Shown here piece by piece: positions 26,882 through 33,894 of a DNA stretch of 64,000 nucleotides. Each line of letters begins with the position of its first letter. Within the stretch, counting starts at the first letter, position 1. The notes beneath the pieces are model-generated. The model was not told the DNA's origin and searched no databases. It saw nothing but the letters and a program-made list of their open reading frames with translations. The translations under genes and the position numbers were made by a program. Source of the DNA: Xanthomonas vasicola (GTDB lineage: Bacteria > Pseudomonadota > Gammaproteobacteria > Xanthomonadales > Xanthomonadaceae); assembly GCF_000772705.2 (NCBI RefSeq), contig NZ_JSBW02000021.1, positions 18,789 to 82,788 on the forward strand. Direction: 5' to 3'.

Positions 26882-27318
26882 CCGCCATCCGTACCATTCT
26901 TTTGGCAGAGGACAGCCCGGCCGATGCGGAGATGGCGGTCGACGCCCTGCGCGAAGCCCGCCTTGCCAACCCCATCGTGCATGTCGAAGATGGTGTGGAA
27001 GCCATGGACTATCTGTTGCGCCGAGGCATGTTCGCCGACCGCGAGGAAGGCTTGCCGGCAGTGCTGCTGCTGGACATCAAGATGCCGCGTCTGGATGGGC
27101 TGGAAGTGCTCAAGCAGGTGCGCAGCGACGAGACACTCAAGCGCCTGCCGGTGGTGATCCTGTCGTCCTCGCGCGAAGAAAGCGATCTGGCCCGCAGCTG
27201 GGACCTGGGCGTGAATGCCTATGTGGTCAAGCCGGTGGATGTGGATCAGTTCTTCAACGCGGTCAAGACGCTTGGCACGTTCTGGGCGGTGATCAACCAG
27301 GCACCGGAGCTGGACTGA
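26878..27318 (+). CDS. Single-domain response regulator, Rcp1/CheY-like
   Basis: 146 residues, a receiver domain only: ILLAEDSPADAE (acidic pocket), VLLLDIKMPRLDGLEV (phospho-acceptor Asp), VVILSSSREESD (Ser switch) and NAYVVKPVD (Lys). There is no DNA-binding output. Members with the 'EDSPAD...LLRRGMFA' pattern usually pair with kinases of the preceding type. It would pass phosphate to, or compete with, the hybrid protein encoded three bases downstream. Confidence 0.95.
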   Translation: MTAIRTILLAEDSPADAEMAVDALREARLANPIVHVEDGVEAMDYLLRRGMFADREEGLPAVLLLDIKMPRLDGLEVLKQVRSDETLKRLPVVILSSSREESDLARSWDLGVNAYVVKPVDVDQFFNAVKTLGTFWAVINQAPELD

Positions 27319-27321
27319 ACC

Positions 27322-28824
27322 ATGCCGCATGAGGGTGGCAATCTGGAGCAGCTGAAGATCCTTCTGGTGGAAGATTCACCGGAAGACGCGGAGCTATTGT
27401 CCGACCAGTTGCTGGATGCCGGGCTGGATGCGGCATTCGAGCGCGTGGACAGCGAGCCGTCGCTGCGCGCCGCGCTGGAGACCTTCCAGCCAGACATCGT
27501 GCTGTCGGACCTGAGCATGCCGGGTTTTTCCGGCCATCAGGCGCTGCGTCTGGTGCGCCAGAATGGTGCCACGCCTTTCATCTTCGTCTCCGGCACCATG
27601 GGTGAAGAGACCGCGGTCAAGGCGCTGCAGGATGGCGCCAACGACTACATCATCAAACACAACCCAACCCGTTTGCCGAGCGCGGTGATTCGCGCGATCC
27701 GCGAGGCGCGCGCCGATCTGGAACGCCAGCGCGTGGAAAGCGAGCTGATGCGCGCGCAACGGTTGGAAAGCCTGGCGATGTTGGCGGCCGGCCTGAGTCA
27801 CGATCTGCGCAATATCCTGCAGCCGTTGTTGATCGTGCCCGACCTGCTGGCCGGGCGCACCGACGACCCGCAGCTGCGTCAGCTGGCCAATGTGGTGGCC
27901 GAATGCGGCCGGCGCGGGCATGAAATGGCCGAGTCGATGCTGTCGTTCGTGCGTGGTTCCAACAAGCCGCGCGAGCAGGTGTCCATCGCCAATCTGTTCC
28001 AGGCGGTGCAGATGCTGCTCAAGAGCAGCCTGCCCGACGGCGTGCGTCTGCAGATGGACACCATCGCTGCAGATCTGACCATCGAGGCCAATTACACCGA
28101 ATTGCAGCAATGCCTGCTCAACCTGGGCTTGAACGCGATTCAGGCGATGCCGGCGGGCGGCACGCTGATCCTGACGGCCGATCGCTTTGACGACACGCGC
28201 GTGCGCATGAGCGTGGCCGACACCGGCGTGGGCATGAGCGATGAAACCCGTGCGCGCCTGTTCAGCCCGTTCTTCACCACCAAGGCCGATGGCACCGGGC
28301 TGGGGCTGATTTCGTGCAAGCGCATTATCGAGAGCTATGGCGGCAGCATCGTGGTCGATAGCCGGCTGGGTGAAGGCACGCGCTTCGACATGATCGTGCC
28401 AATGCGCGCGGTGTCGACGGCAGTGACAGAAACCGAACTGCCGCTCCCGCTTGGCCATGGGCAGCGTATTTTGTTGGTGGATGGCGAGGCCACGCGCCTA
28501 TCCCTGCTGGGCAATGCACTTTCCAGCCAGGGCTATCAGCCGCAGTTGGCCAGCGATGGTGCCGCGGCGCTGCAGTTGGTGCAGCAGCACGCCATGCCGG
28601 ACCTGGTGATCATCGACAGCGACATCATTCTGCTCTCGGCAGTGAGCGTGCTGCTGAGCATGCAGGAGCTGGGGTACCAGGGCCCGGCGATCGTGCTGGA
28701 AGATGTTGGCGCGCCGCTGCAGCGTTCACATTTTCCATCGGATCTGCCGGTGCATGTATTGCGCAAACCGCTGGAAATGCGCCGGGTCTTCCGCGCCGTT
28801 TCGCACGCGCTGGAAGTGGCCTGA
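27322..28824 (+). CDS. Hybrid receiver-histidine kinase-receiver protein
   Basis: 500 residues with no membrane segment. A receiver domain at about 10-130 (ILLVEDSPEDAE, IVLSDLSMPGFSG, IFVSGTM, DYIIKHN) is followed by a kinase core with H-box MLAAGLSHDLRNILQPL and ATPase boxes LNLGLNAIQAMP, VADTGVGMSD and GTGLGLISCKRIIE. The C-terminal receiver (about 385-500) is partly degenerate: the first acidic pair is VDGE, the acceptor strand is LVIIDSDIILLSA without the usual M-P, but the RKPLE Lys is kept. It can receive phosphate at the first domain and probably signals through the second. It closes the three-gene phosphorelay. Confidence 0.92.
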   Translation: MPHEGGNLEQLKILLVEDSPEDAELLSDQLLDAGLDAAFERVDSEPSLRAALETFQPDIVLSDLSMPGFSGHQALRLVRQNGATPFIFVSGTMGEETAVKALQDGANDYIIKHNPTRLPSAVIRAIREARADLERQRVESELMRAQRLESLAMLAAGLSHDLRNILQPLLIVPDLLAGRTDDPQLRQLANVVAECGRRGHEMAESMLSFVRGSNKPREQVSIANLFQAVQMLLKSSLPDGVRLQMDTIAADLTIEANYTELQQCLLNLGLNAIQAMPAGGTLILTADRFDDTRVRMSVADTGVGMSDETRARLFSPFFTTKADGTGLGLISCKRIIESYGGSIVVDSRLGEGTRFDMIVPMRAVSTAVTETELPLPLGHGQRILLVDGEATRLSLLGNALSSQGYQPQLASDGAAALQLVQQHAMPDLVIIDSDIILLSAVSVLLSMQELGYQGPAIVLEDVGAPLQRSHFPSDLPVHVLRKPLEMRRVFRAVSHALEVA

Positions 28825-28916
28825 CACCAGGTTTCTGCGGACTCAGTGCGTGCGTGGATAGGTGCAATGCGATTGCAACAGTTGACGCCTATGCCGGCCG
28901 CATGCGCGAATAATGC

Positions 28917-29432
28917 ATGACCAACGTGCTTCTCAGCCTCGGCAGCAATGTCCAGCCGACCCACTACCTGCGCTTGGCTGTCGCCGCCTTGCGCGCACGC
29001 TTTGGCCAGCTCGACGTCTCCCCCGCATACCGCACGCCGGCGGTGGGCTTCGATGGGCCGGATTTCGTCAACAACGCAGTGGCATTGCAGACCGATCTGG
29101 AGCTGGACGCGCTGGATCACTGGCTGCATGCGCTGGAAGATGCGCACGGGCGCGATCGCAGCGGCCCGCGTTTCAGCAACCGCACCCTGGATGTGGATGT
29201 AGTGTTCTTCGGCAATTGCATCGTCGAAGGCCCCGGGTATCTGCGTATCCCGCGGCCCGAGCTCAAACACGCATTCGTGCTCAAGCCAATGGCCGATATT
29301 GCGCCGGATTTTATCGACCCGCTGAGCGGCCAAACGTTGGCAGCATTGTGGCAGGCGCATCCGCAGTACGGCAGCGCGTTCACGACGGTGGAGCTGGATG
29401 CGACTGTGCCGGAGGTGAGTGCGGCGCAGTAG
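28917..29432 (+). CDS. folK: 6-hydroxymethyl-7,8-dihydropterin pyrophosphokinase
   Basis: 171 residues. It transfers pyrophosphate from ATP to 6-hydroxymethyl-dihydropterin in folate synthesis. Family signatures: LLSLGSNVQPTHYL at the start, TPAVGFDGPDFVNNAVALQT, and the catalytic stretch DRSGPRFSNRTLDVDVVFFG with the Arg and LD-D metal ligands, then IPRPELKHAFVLKPMADIAP. A pteridine-reductase-like gene lies 165 bases downstream on the other strand. Confidence 0.95.
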   Translation: MTNVLLSLGSNVQPTHYLRLAVAALRARFGQLDVSPAYRTPAVGFDGPDFVNNAVALQTDLELDALDHWLHALEDAHGRDRSGPRFSNRTLDVDVVFFGNCIVEGPGYLRIPRPELKHAFVLKPMADIAPDFIDPLSGQTLAALWQAHPQYGSAFTTVELDATVPEVSAAQ

Positions 29433-29597
29433 TACCGTTCTGGCGGCTTTGCTGAGCGTGGTTGAGCAAGCGTGCGGGCAGCGATATGGCGTGCGAAACC
29501 TGTATGGCAGTGGCGCCTGCGATGTCGCAGCTGAGCTGATGCGCGCTGCTTAGATATCAACTCTCAGCAGCGAAGCATGGTTAGCCGACAACGCTGC

Positions 29598-30335
29598 TCA
29601 ACTGAGCTGGCGGCCACCATCGACGTGCAGGGTCTGGCCGGTGACAAAGCTGGCGTCGTCCAGCAACCAGCGCACCGCTTCGGCAATTTCTTTCGGCGTG
29701 CCGATGCGCGCCAGCGGTGTGCGCGCGAGCAGCGCCTGCTTGGCTTCGGAGGACTTGCCTTGTTCCGGCCATATGATCGCCCCGGGCGCGACCGCGTTGA
29801 CGCGCACATGCGGCGCCAGTTCCAGCGCGAGCGAGCGGCTCAGCGTTTCCAACGCGCTTTTGGACGCGCCATACAGCGGGTGGTTACGCATCGGCTGCTG
29901 CGCGTGCAGATCGGTAAGGTTGACGATGGCGCCGCGATGCTGACGCAACTGTTCTGCGGCTGCCTGGGCGATGAAGAACGGCGCGCGTGCGTTGACCGCA
30001 AACAATTCGTCCCATTGCGCTGTGGTGGCCTCGCCGATGGCGGTGGGGTAGAACGCCGAGGCGTTGTTGACCACGCCATCCAGGCGGCCGAAGGAGGCAA
30101 TGCAGTCGGCCACCAGTTGCGCAGGTGCTTCGGGCAGGCGTAGATCGGCATGCAACGCCTGCGCACTACCGGCACGCTGTGCGCATAACTCGGCCACGCG
30201 CGCGTCCAGCACCTCAGCGGAGCGGTGCGCATGCAGCGCAACGCGGTAGCCGGCGGCGTGCAACGTGGTAGCGATCTGCGCGCCGATGCGGCGGGCGGCA
30301 CCGGTGATCAACACCACCTTGGAACTGTCTGTCAT
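29598..30335 (-). CDS. Pteridine-reductase-like short-chain dehydrogenase
   Basis: 245 residues from the ATG at 30335. An NADP-dependent SDR with TGAARRIGAQIA: the Arg-Arg in this loop, in place of a plain Gly motif, is the mark of PTR1/FolM pteridine reductases. Also present are VNNASAFYPT, a Tyr-x-x-x-Lys site in YGASKSALE, and PGAIIWPE as in FolM relatives. A Tyr/Lys pair with an Asp-Leu (NLTDLHAQQP) replaces the usual catalytic Ser, again as in PTR1. It would reduce dihydromonapterin, dihydrofolate or biopterin. Placement next to folK supports this. Confidence 0.88.
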   Translation of the reverse strand: MTDSSKVVLITGAARRIGAQIATTLHAAGYRVALHAHRSAEVLDARVAELCAQRAGSAQALHADLRLPEAPAQLVADCIASFGRLDGVVNNASAFYPTAIGEATTAQWDELFAVNARAPFFIAQAAAEQLRQHRGAIVNLTDLHAQQPMRNHPLYGASKSALETLSRSLALELAPHVRVNAVAPGAIIWPEQGKSSEAKQALLARTPLARIGTPKEIAEAVRWLLDDASFVTGQTLHVDGGRQLS

Positions 30336-30402
30336 GGCGTACTCGCTCGGCGTTGCGGAGGGCTCGGCTATCCTGTGCATTGTCCCCGCAACCGGTGCCC
30401 GC

Positions 30403-31587
30403 ATGCACGCCGACCTTCCCACACCCGATCCGGACGCACTGGCGCACAGCGACCGGCTGGCTGCTCACGTACGCGCCGAAATTCAGGCCGCCGGCGGTGC
30501 AATTCCGTTTTCGCGCTTCATGGAGCTGGCGCTGTATGCGCCCGGCCTGGGCTATTACAGCGCCGGCGCGAGCAAGTTCGGCGAGGCAGGCGATTTCGTC
30601 ACCTCCCCGGAACTGGGGCCGTTGTTTGCGGCCACTGTCTCTGGTGCGTTGGCGCCGGTGTTGCAGCAGCTCGGGCCGCAGGCGCGGGTGCTGGAAGTGG
30701 GCGGCGGTAGCGGCGCATTTGCCGAAGTCACGCTAAAGCGCTTGCTGGAGCTGGACGCGCTGCCCGAGCGTTACGCGATCCTGGAACCCAGTGCCGACCT
30801 GCGCGAGCGTCAACGCGAGCGGTTGGGGCGCAGCCTGATTCCGCCGGTATTCGATCTGGTGGAATGGCTGGATGCGCTGTTCCCGGACGATTGGGATGGC
30901 GTGCTGTTTGCCAACGAAGTCATCGACGCCTTGCCCACGCCGCGTTTCGCACTGCGCGATGGGCAGGTGTATGAAGAAACCGTGGTGCTGGATGCCCAGC
31001 AGCACTTCGCGCGCGGCGAGCAACCGGCCGATGCGTTGCTGAGCGCGGCCGTGCGTCACCTGGAGCGTTATCTGGAGCAGCCGTTCGCCGATGGCTATCG
31101 CTCCGAGTTGCTGCCGCAGTTGCCGTACTGGATCCAGGCGGTAGCCGGCGGTTTGAAGCGTGGCGCGATGTTGTTCGTCGACTACGGTTACCCGCGCGGC
31201 GAGTTCTATCGTGCGCAGCGCGAGGACGGCACGTTGCGTGCGTTTTACCGGCATCGCATGCACGAAGATCTCTACCGTTGGCCGGGCCTGCAGGATCTGA
31301 CCGCATCGGTGGACTTCACCGCGTTGGCCGAGGCAGGCACCGGCGCAGGTTTCGAGCTGGCCGGGTATTGCACGCAAGCAAGCTTCCTGCTCGGCAATGG
31401 GCTGGACGCATTGTTGGCGCAGGCCGATACGCGCACCGATGAAGTGGGGCGCATGCGTCTGCGCGAACAGATCAAGCGGCTGACGCTGCCCAGCGAGATG
31501 GGCGAGCGCTTCCAGGTGATGGGCTTCTCGCGCGATGTCGACTTTGCACCTGCGTTCCTCTCAGGTGATCTCACGTGGCGGTTGTGA
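30403..31587 (+). CDS. SAM-dependent methyltransferase, MidA/NDUFAF7 family (DUF185)
   Basis: 394 residues from 30403. Family markers: IPFSRFMELALYAPGLGYYS, GDFVTSPELGPLFAA, VLEVGGGSGAF (SAM site), LFANEVIDALPTPRF and FVDYGYPRGEFY. The mitochondrial homologue methylates an Arg of a complex I subunit; the bacterial target is unproven. Its start is 67 bases from the divergent pteridine reductase start and it overlaps the next gene by 13 bases. Confidence 0.92.
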   Translation: MHADLPTPDPDALAHSDRLAAHVRAEIQAAGGAIPFSRFMELALYAPGLGYYSAGASKFGEAGDFVTSPELGPLFAATVSGALAPVLQQLGPQARVLEVGGGSGAFAEVTLKRLLELDALPERYAILEPSADLRERQRERLGRSLIPPVFDLVEWLDALFPDDWDGVLFANEVIDALPTPRFALRDGQVYEETVVLDAQQHFARGEQPADALLSAAVRHLERYLEQPFADGYRSELLPQLPYWIQAVAGGLKRGAMLFVDYGYPRGEFYRAQREDGTLRAFYRHRMHEDLYRWPGLQDLTASVDFTALAEAGTGAGFELAGYCTQASFLLGNGLDALLAQADTRTDEVGRMRLREQIKRLTLPSEMGERFQVMGFSRDVDFAPAFLSGDLTWRL

Positions 31588-31988
31588 TCTGGGCGCTGCG
31601 GCCGTTTCAGCGGCCGCGCTTGTGGGTGGGCTTGTGGATCGCCGCAATCGTTGTGGTGATTGCCGTGTGTTTGGGGCCGCCGCCTGAGTTCCCGGAGTTG
31701 CCGTCCAACAGCGACAAGGCAGAGCACTTCATCACGTTCGCGTTGCTGTGTTGGGGAGCCGTGCAATTGTTCGCCACCCGTCGCGCGCTGGTGTTTGCCG
31801 CCTTCGGATTGGTGCTGCTGGGCATCGGCATCGAAATCGCACAAGGCGCGCTGACCACCAATCGCAGCGCCGACCCGTACGATGCATTGGCCGATACCTT
31901 GGGCATTCTCGCCGGGCTCTGTCTGGCATGGACGCCGTTGCGATGTGTGATGTTGCGGATTGATCGGCGCCTGTTTGGTCGGCGCTGA
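31575..31988 (+). CDS. VanZ-family small membrane protein
   Basis: 137 residues from a GTG inside the end of the methyltransferase gene. Four hydrophobic segments (about 14-33, 51-68, 70-87, 104-122) and the motifs SDKAEHFITFALL and EIAQGALTTNRSADPYDALAD are typical of VanZ-like proteins (the Glu and the RSADPYD segment). Function in Gram-negative bacteria is not established. No terminator was seen; the following 200 bases are a repeat and a deletion joint. Confidence 0.88.
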   Translation: MAVVIWALRPFQRPRLWVGLWIAAIVVVIAVCLGPPPEFPELPSNSDKAEHFITFALLCWGAVQLFATRRALVFAAFGLVLLGIGIEIAQGALTTNRSADPYDALADTLGILAGLCLAWTPLRCVMLRIDRRLFGRR

Positions 31989-32124
31989 TGATTAAGGAGC
32001 GTCATTAGCGGGATTAGCTAGCTGTCGGCAGCGGTGTGCATGTTCTCAATCTAGGAATGAAGGACATGCTGGCGTACCCATGTGTCCCGTGAGCTTCGCA
32101 ATTCAAGCCAGGCAACTTGATAGC

Positions 32125-32215
32125 TTTAAAAAGCCACCGACTAACTATCTGGTGCGGTGCCCTTGCCGATTGCGGGCTCGTTGGCGGCATGGATGTCGCC
32201 AACCAGCCCCCATGG
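32125..32215. repeat. REP-like palindromic dispersed repeat, copy A (truncated)
   Basis: The core GTTGGCGGCAT-GG-ATGTCGCCAAC (32180-32203) is a near-perfect palindrome. The preceding CTGGTGCGGTGCCCTTGCCG, and the following AGCCCCCATGGA, match copy B at 57915-57990 closely. The similarity ends at about 32215, where gspM coding sequence begins, so this copy lacks its right flank. Confidence 0.75.
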
Positions 32216-32462
32216 AGGCCCGGCCGCATTGGCCGAGATTATCGCCAGTGGCGCGCGCGATGCCGGCATGAGCATTACTTCTCGGCAACGTCGCGCGGCT
32301 GGCGGGGTAGACGTACAGATCGATGCGGTCAGCGCCGCCAACTTGTTCGGCTGGCTCGAGCGGTTGCGGCAAGCATATGGTGTAGTGCCGACACAGCTGA
32401 GCGTCGTGCGCGATCAGGGCCAACTCCGCGTACGCTGCAGCTTTGCGGAATCTGCGCCGTGA
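32211..32462 (+). pseudogene. Type II secretion protein GspM, C-terminal remnant (xcsM-like)
   Basis: The frame reads PAALAEIIASGARDAGMSI, then VDVQIDAVSAANLFGWLERL and LSVVRDQGQLRVRCSF, which is the C-terminal periplasmic domain of GspM. The N-terminal cytoplasmic tail and membrane helix are missing, and the sequence before 32211 is repeat DNA. An open frame starts at 32157 within the repeat, but that part is not GspM. It overlaps gspN by four bases (GTGA), the native operon arrangement. Confidence 0.8.
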
Positions 32463-33178
32463 CCCATTTGCGCTGGGCCTTGATCCTCCTGTTGATGCTG
32501 GGTGTCGCCTTGATCGCGTCGCTGCCCTTGCGCTTGGTGCTGCCACGCGAAGGGCTGCCGTTCTCGGTGCTGGACGTAGAGGGCTCCATCTGGGCCGGCA
32601 CGTTGCGGCACGTGGAATGGCAGGGCATTGCGTTCGGCGATGTCGCAGTACGCCCGCGTCTCTTGGCGCTATTGCGTGACGAGTATCAGGTGCACCTACA
32701 GTCCCCGCAGCTGCAACTGCTGGTGGTGGATGGCGCGCAATACGGCATTCGCAACGCACAGGGCGAGCTGCTGTTGCACCAACCAGGTGGCGTGACGCTG
32801 ATCGATCTGGTCCTGCAGCTGCAGCAGGTCGATCTGCTATTCGACGCCACCGGCTGCGTGCAGGCGCGCGGGCGGGTCAGCCTGCAACTGCTGGCGAGCG
32901 GCGAGGGCGAGCTTCCCGGTCTGCCGCCGTTGCGCTTGTCCGGGCAGCCGCAGTGCGTGGATGACACCGCCGTGTTGACCCTGCTGCCAGATGCGGCGCT
33001 GCCTGCCGGCGTGCAGGTCGAGGTACAGCTGCAACTCTGGCGCGATGGACGCTGGCAACTGCAGTCGCGTGTCGATCCAGCGCAGGACGCCGTGCTGCGT
33101 ATCGGGCTGCAATTGCTCGGCTTCGCTGCTGCCCCGAAGCGCGAGTTTCTGCGCAACGACCAAGGACAATTGCGCTAG
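32459..33178 (+). CDS. Type II secretion protein GspN, orphan (xcsN-like)
   Basis: 239 residues from a GTG overlapping the gspM stop. An N-terminal membrane anchor (LRWALILLLMLGVALIASLPL) is followed by a periplasmic domain with VEGSIWAGTLRHVEWQGI, typical of GspN, and the GQPQCVDDTAVLTLLPD stretch. GspN is a minor inner-membrane component of some type II secretion systems. All other genes of the system are absent upstream, so it is either a relic or works with the separate Xps system. The frame is intact. Its expression is doubtful because the operon promoter is gone. Confidence 0.8.
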   Translation: MTHLRWALILLLMLGVALIASLPLRLVLPREGLPFSVLDVEGSIWAGTLRHVEWQGIAFGDVAVRPRLLALLRDEYQVHLQSPQLQLLVVDGAQYGIRNAQGELLLHQPGGVTLIDLVLQLQQVDLLFDATGCVQARGRVSLQLLASGEGELPGLPPLRLSGQPQCVDDTAVLTLLPDAALPAGVQVEVQLQLWRDGRWQLQSRVDPAQDAVLRIGLQLLGFAAAPKREFLRNDQGQLR

Positions 33179-33290
33179 AAGCGCGATGACTGGCTGCGTG
33201 CCGCAGCATCGGCCTTCTGCACCATTGGCGTGCATGCCCCACGGTTGATGTGTTCGTCACGGACGCTTGGATGGCGTGCTGACTCATCCG

Positions 33291-33308
33291 TTGACAACGT
33301 TGTCGTGG
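33291..33308. promoter_or_regulatory. Candidate NagR (LacI-type) operator
   Basis: TTGACAACGTTGTCGTGG contains the perfect 12-base palindrome GACAACGTTGTC (33293-33304). This matches, as I recall it, the consensus for the LacI-family NagR of Shewanella and Xanthomonas (ATGACAACGTTGTCAT). It lies about 300 bases before the best promoter of the TBDT gene. A LacI-type gene is encoded in the same locus. Confidence 0.6.
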
Positions 33309-33453
33309 TGCAACGACGCAGAGTCATTACGGCACATGTTCGCTTGCGCGAATAGACGCGACACACGCTTTGGAACACACATGAGCGCGCTGCAAAGGAC
33401 TGTGACGCAGCCCCGGTGATCGCAATGCCGCGACCGCGGCGTGGACTGCACAC

Positions 33454-33491
33454 AATTGGTCTGGTCACCGAGAATTGGTCAGTGACTGGTC
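33454..33491. promoter_or_regulatory. Direct repeats of AATTGGTC, possible GntR (NagQ-like) sites
   Basis: AATTGGTC occurs at 33454-33461 and 33473-33480, followed by CTGGTC at 33486-33491. A related GATTGGTAC lies at about 33649, just after the predicted transcription start. The same ATTGGTAC occurs before the GntR gene at 43503. ATTGGT half-sites resemble the operators of GlcNAc-responsive GntR regulators (DasR/YvoA type), although here they are direct, not inverted. Confidence 0.45.
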
Positions 33492-33589
33492 CTGTGACAA
33501 CGATGCCCGGTGCGCACCCGATATCCGTGCATGCACCGTTGAAGGTCAATAACGACGGGGAACGGGCGCCTTATCAGAGAGCTATCAAA

Positions 33590-33637
33590 CACTTTCGAAA
33601 GTGACTGTTGACACGATCTTTTAGAGACCATAAGAAT
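33590..33637 (+). promoter_or_regulatory. Predicted sigma-70 promoter with upstream palindrome, before the TBDT gene
   Basis: TTGACA at 33608-33613 and TAAGAA(T) at 33631-33637 are separated by 17 bases, a near-consensus promoter. The perfect 14-base palindrome CACTTTCGAAAGTG (33590-33603) sits five bases upstream of the -35 box, a usual place for a regulator. Transcription would begin at about 33644, leaving a leader of 250 bases. Confidence 0.6.
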
Positions 33638-33722
33638 CAACTCCACTGGATTGGTACTTTCCATTCAGGGCCGTTGATCAGCAATGGCATGCGGTGCCGG
33701 TCCTGGGAGGGAGGCGGCATCG

Positions 33723-33787
33723 GCACCCACGGGGGGCCGTGGGTGCTCGCAGACAACAGATCGCAGGCGGTTCCGGACGTCCGGAAC
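33723..33787 (+). promoter_or_regulatory. Structured 5' leader of the TBDT mRNA
   Basis: Two perfect palindromes lie in the leader: GCACCCACGG-GGGG-CCGTGGGTGC (33723-33746) and GTTCCGGACGTCCGGAAC (33770-33787). The first is a strong ten-pair hairpin with a G tetraloop. They could attenuate, stabilise or bind a regulator. No open frame of interest lies in this leader. Together with the operators above, this accounts for the 716 bases between gspN and the receptor. Confidence 0.5.
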
Positions 33788-33894
33788 TGGTGACCTGTGC
33801 GCGCGTGGTGGGTTGCCAGCGCGGGATCTGTCATCGCTGATCGATCGGAATGCCAGTCGCGTTGTCGTCCAGCCATTCCACTCCAGGATCTCTC

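Noticed and set aside
32157..32210. Start of an apparently intact small GspM frame
   Set aside because: The first 18 codons are repeat DNA, so this is a chance start on a truncated gene.
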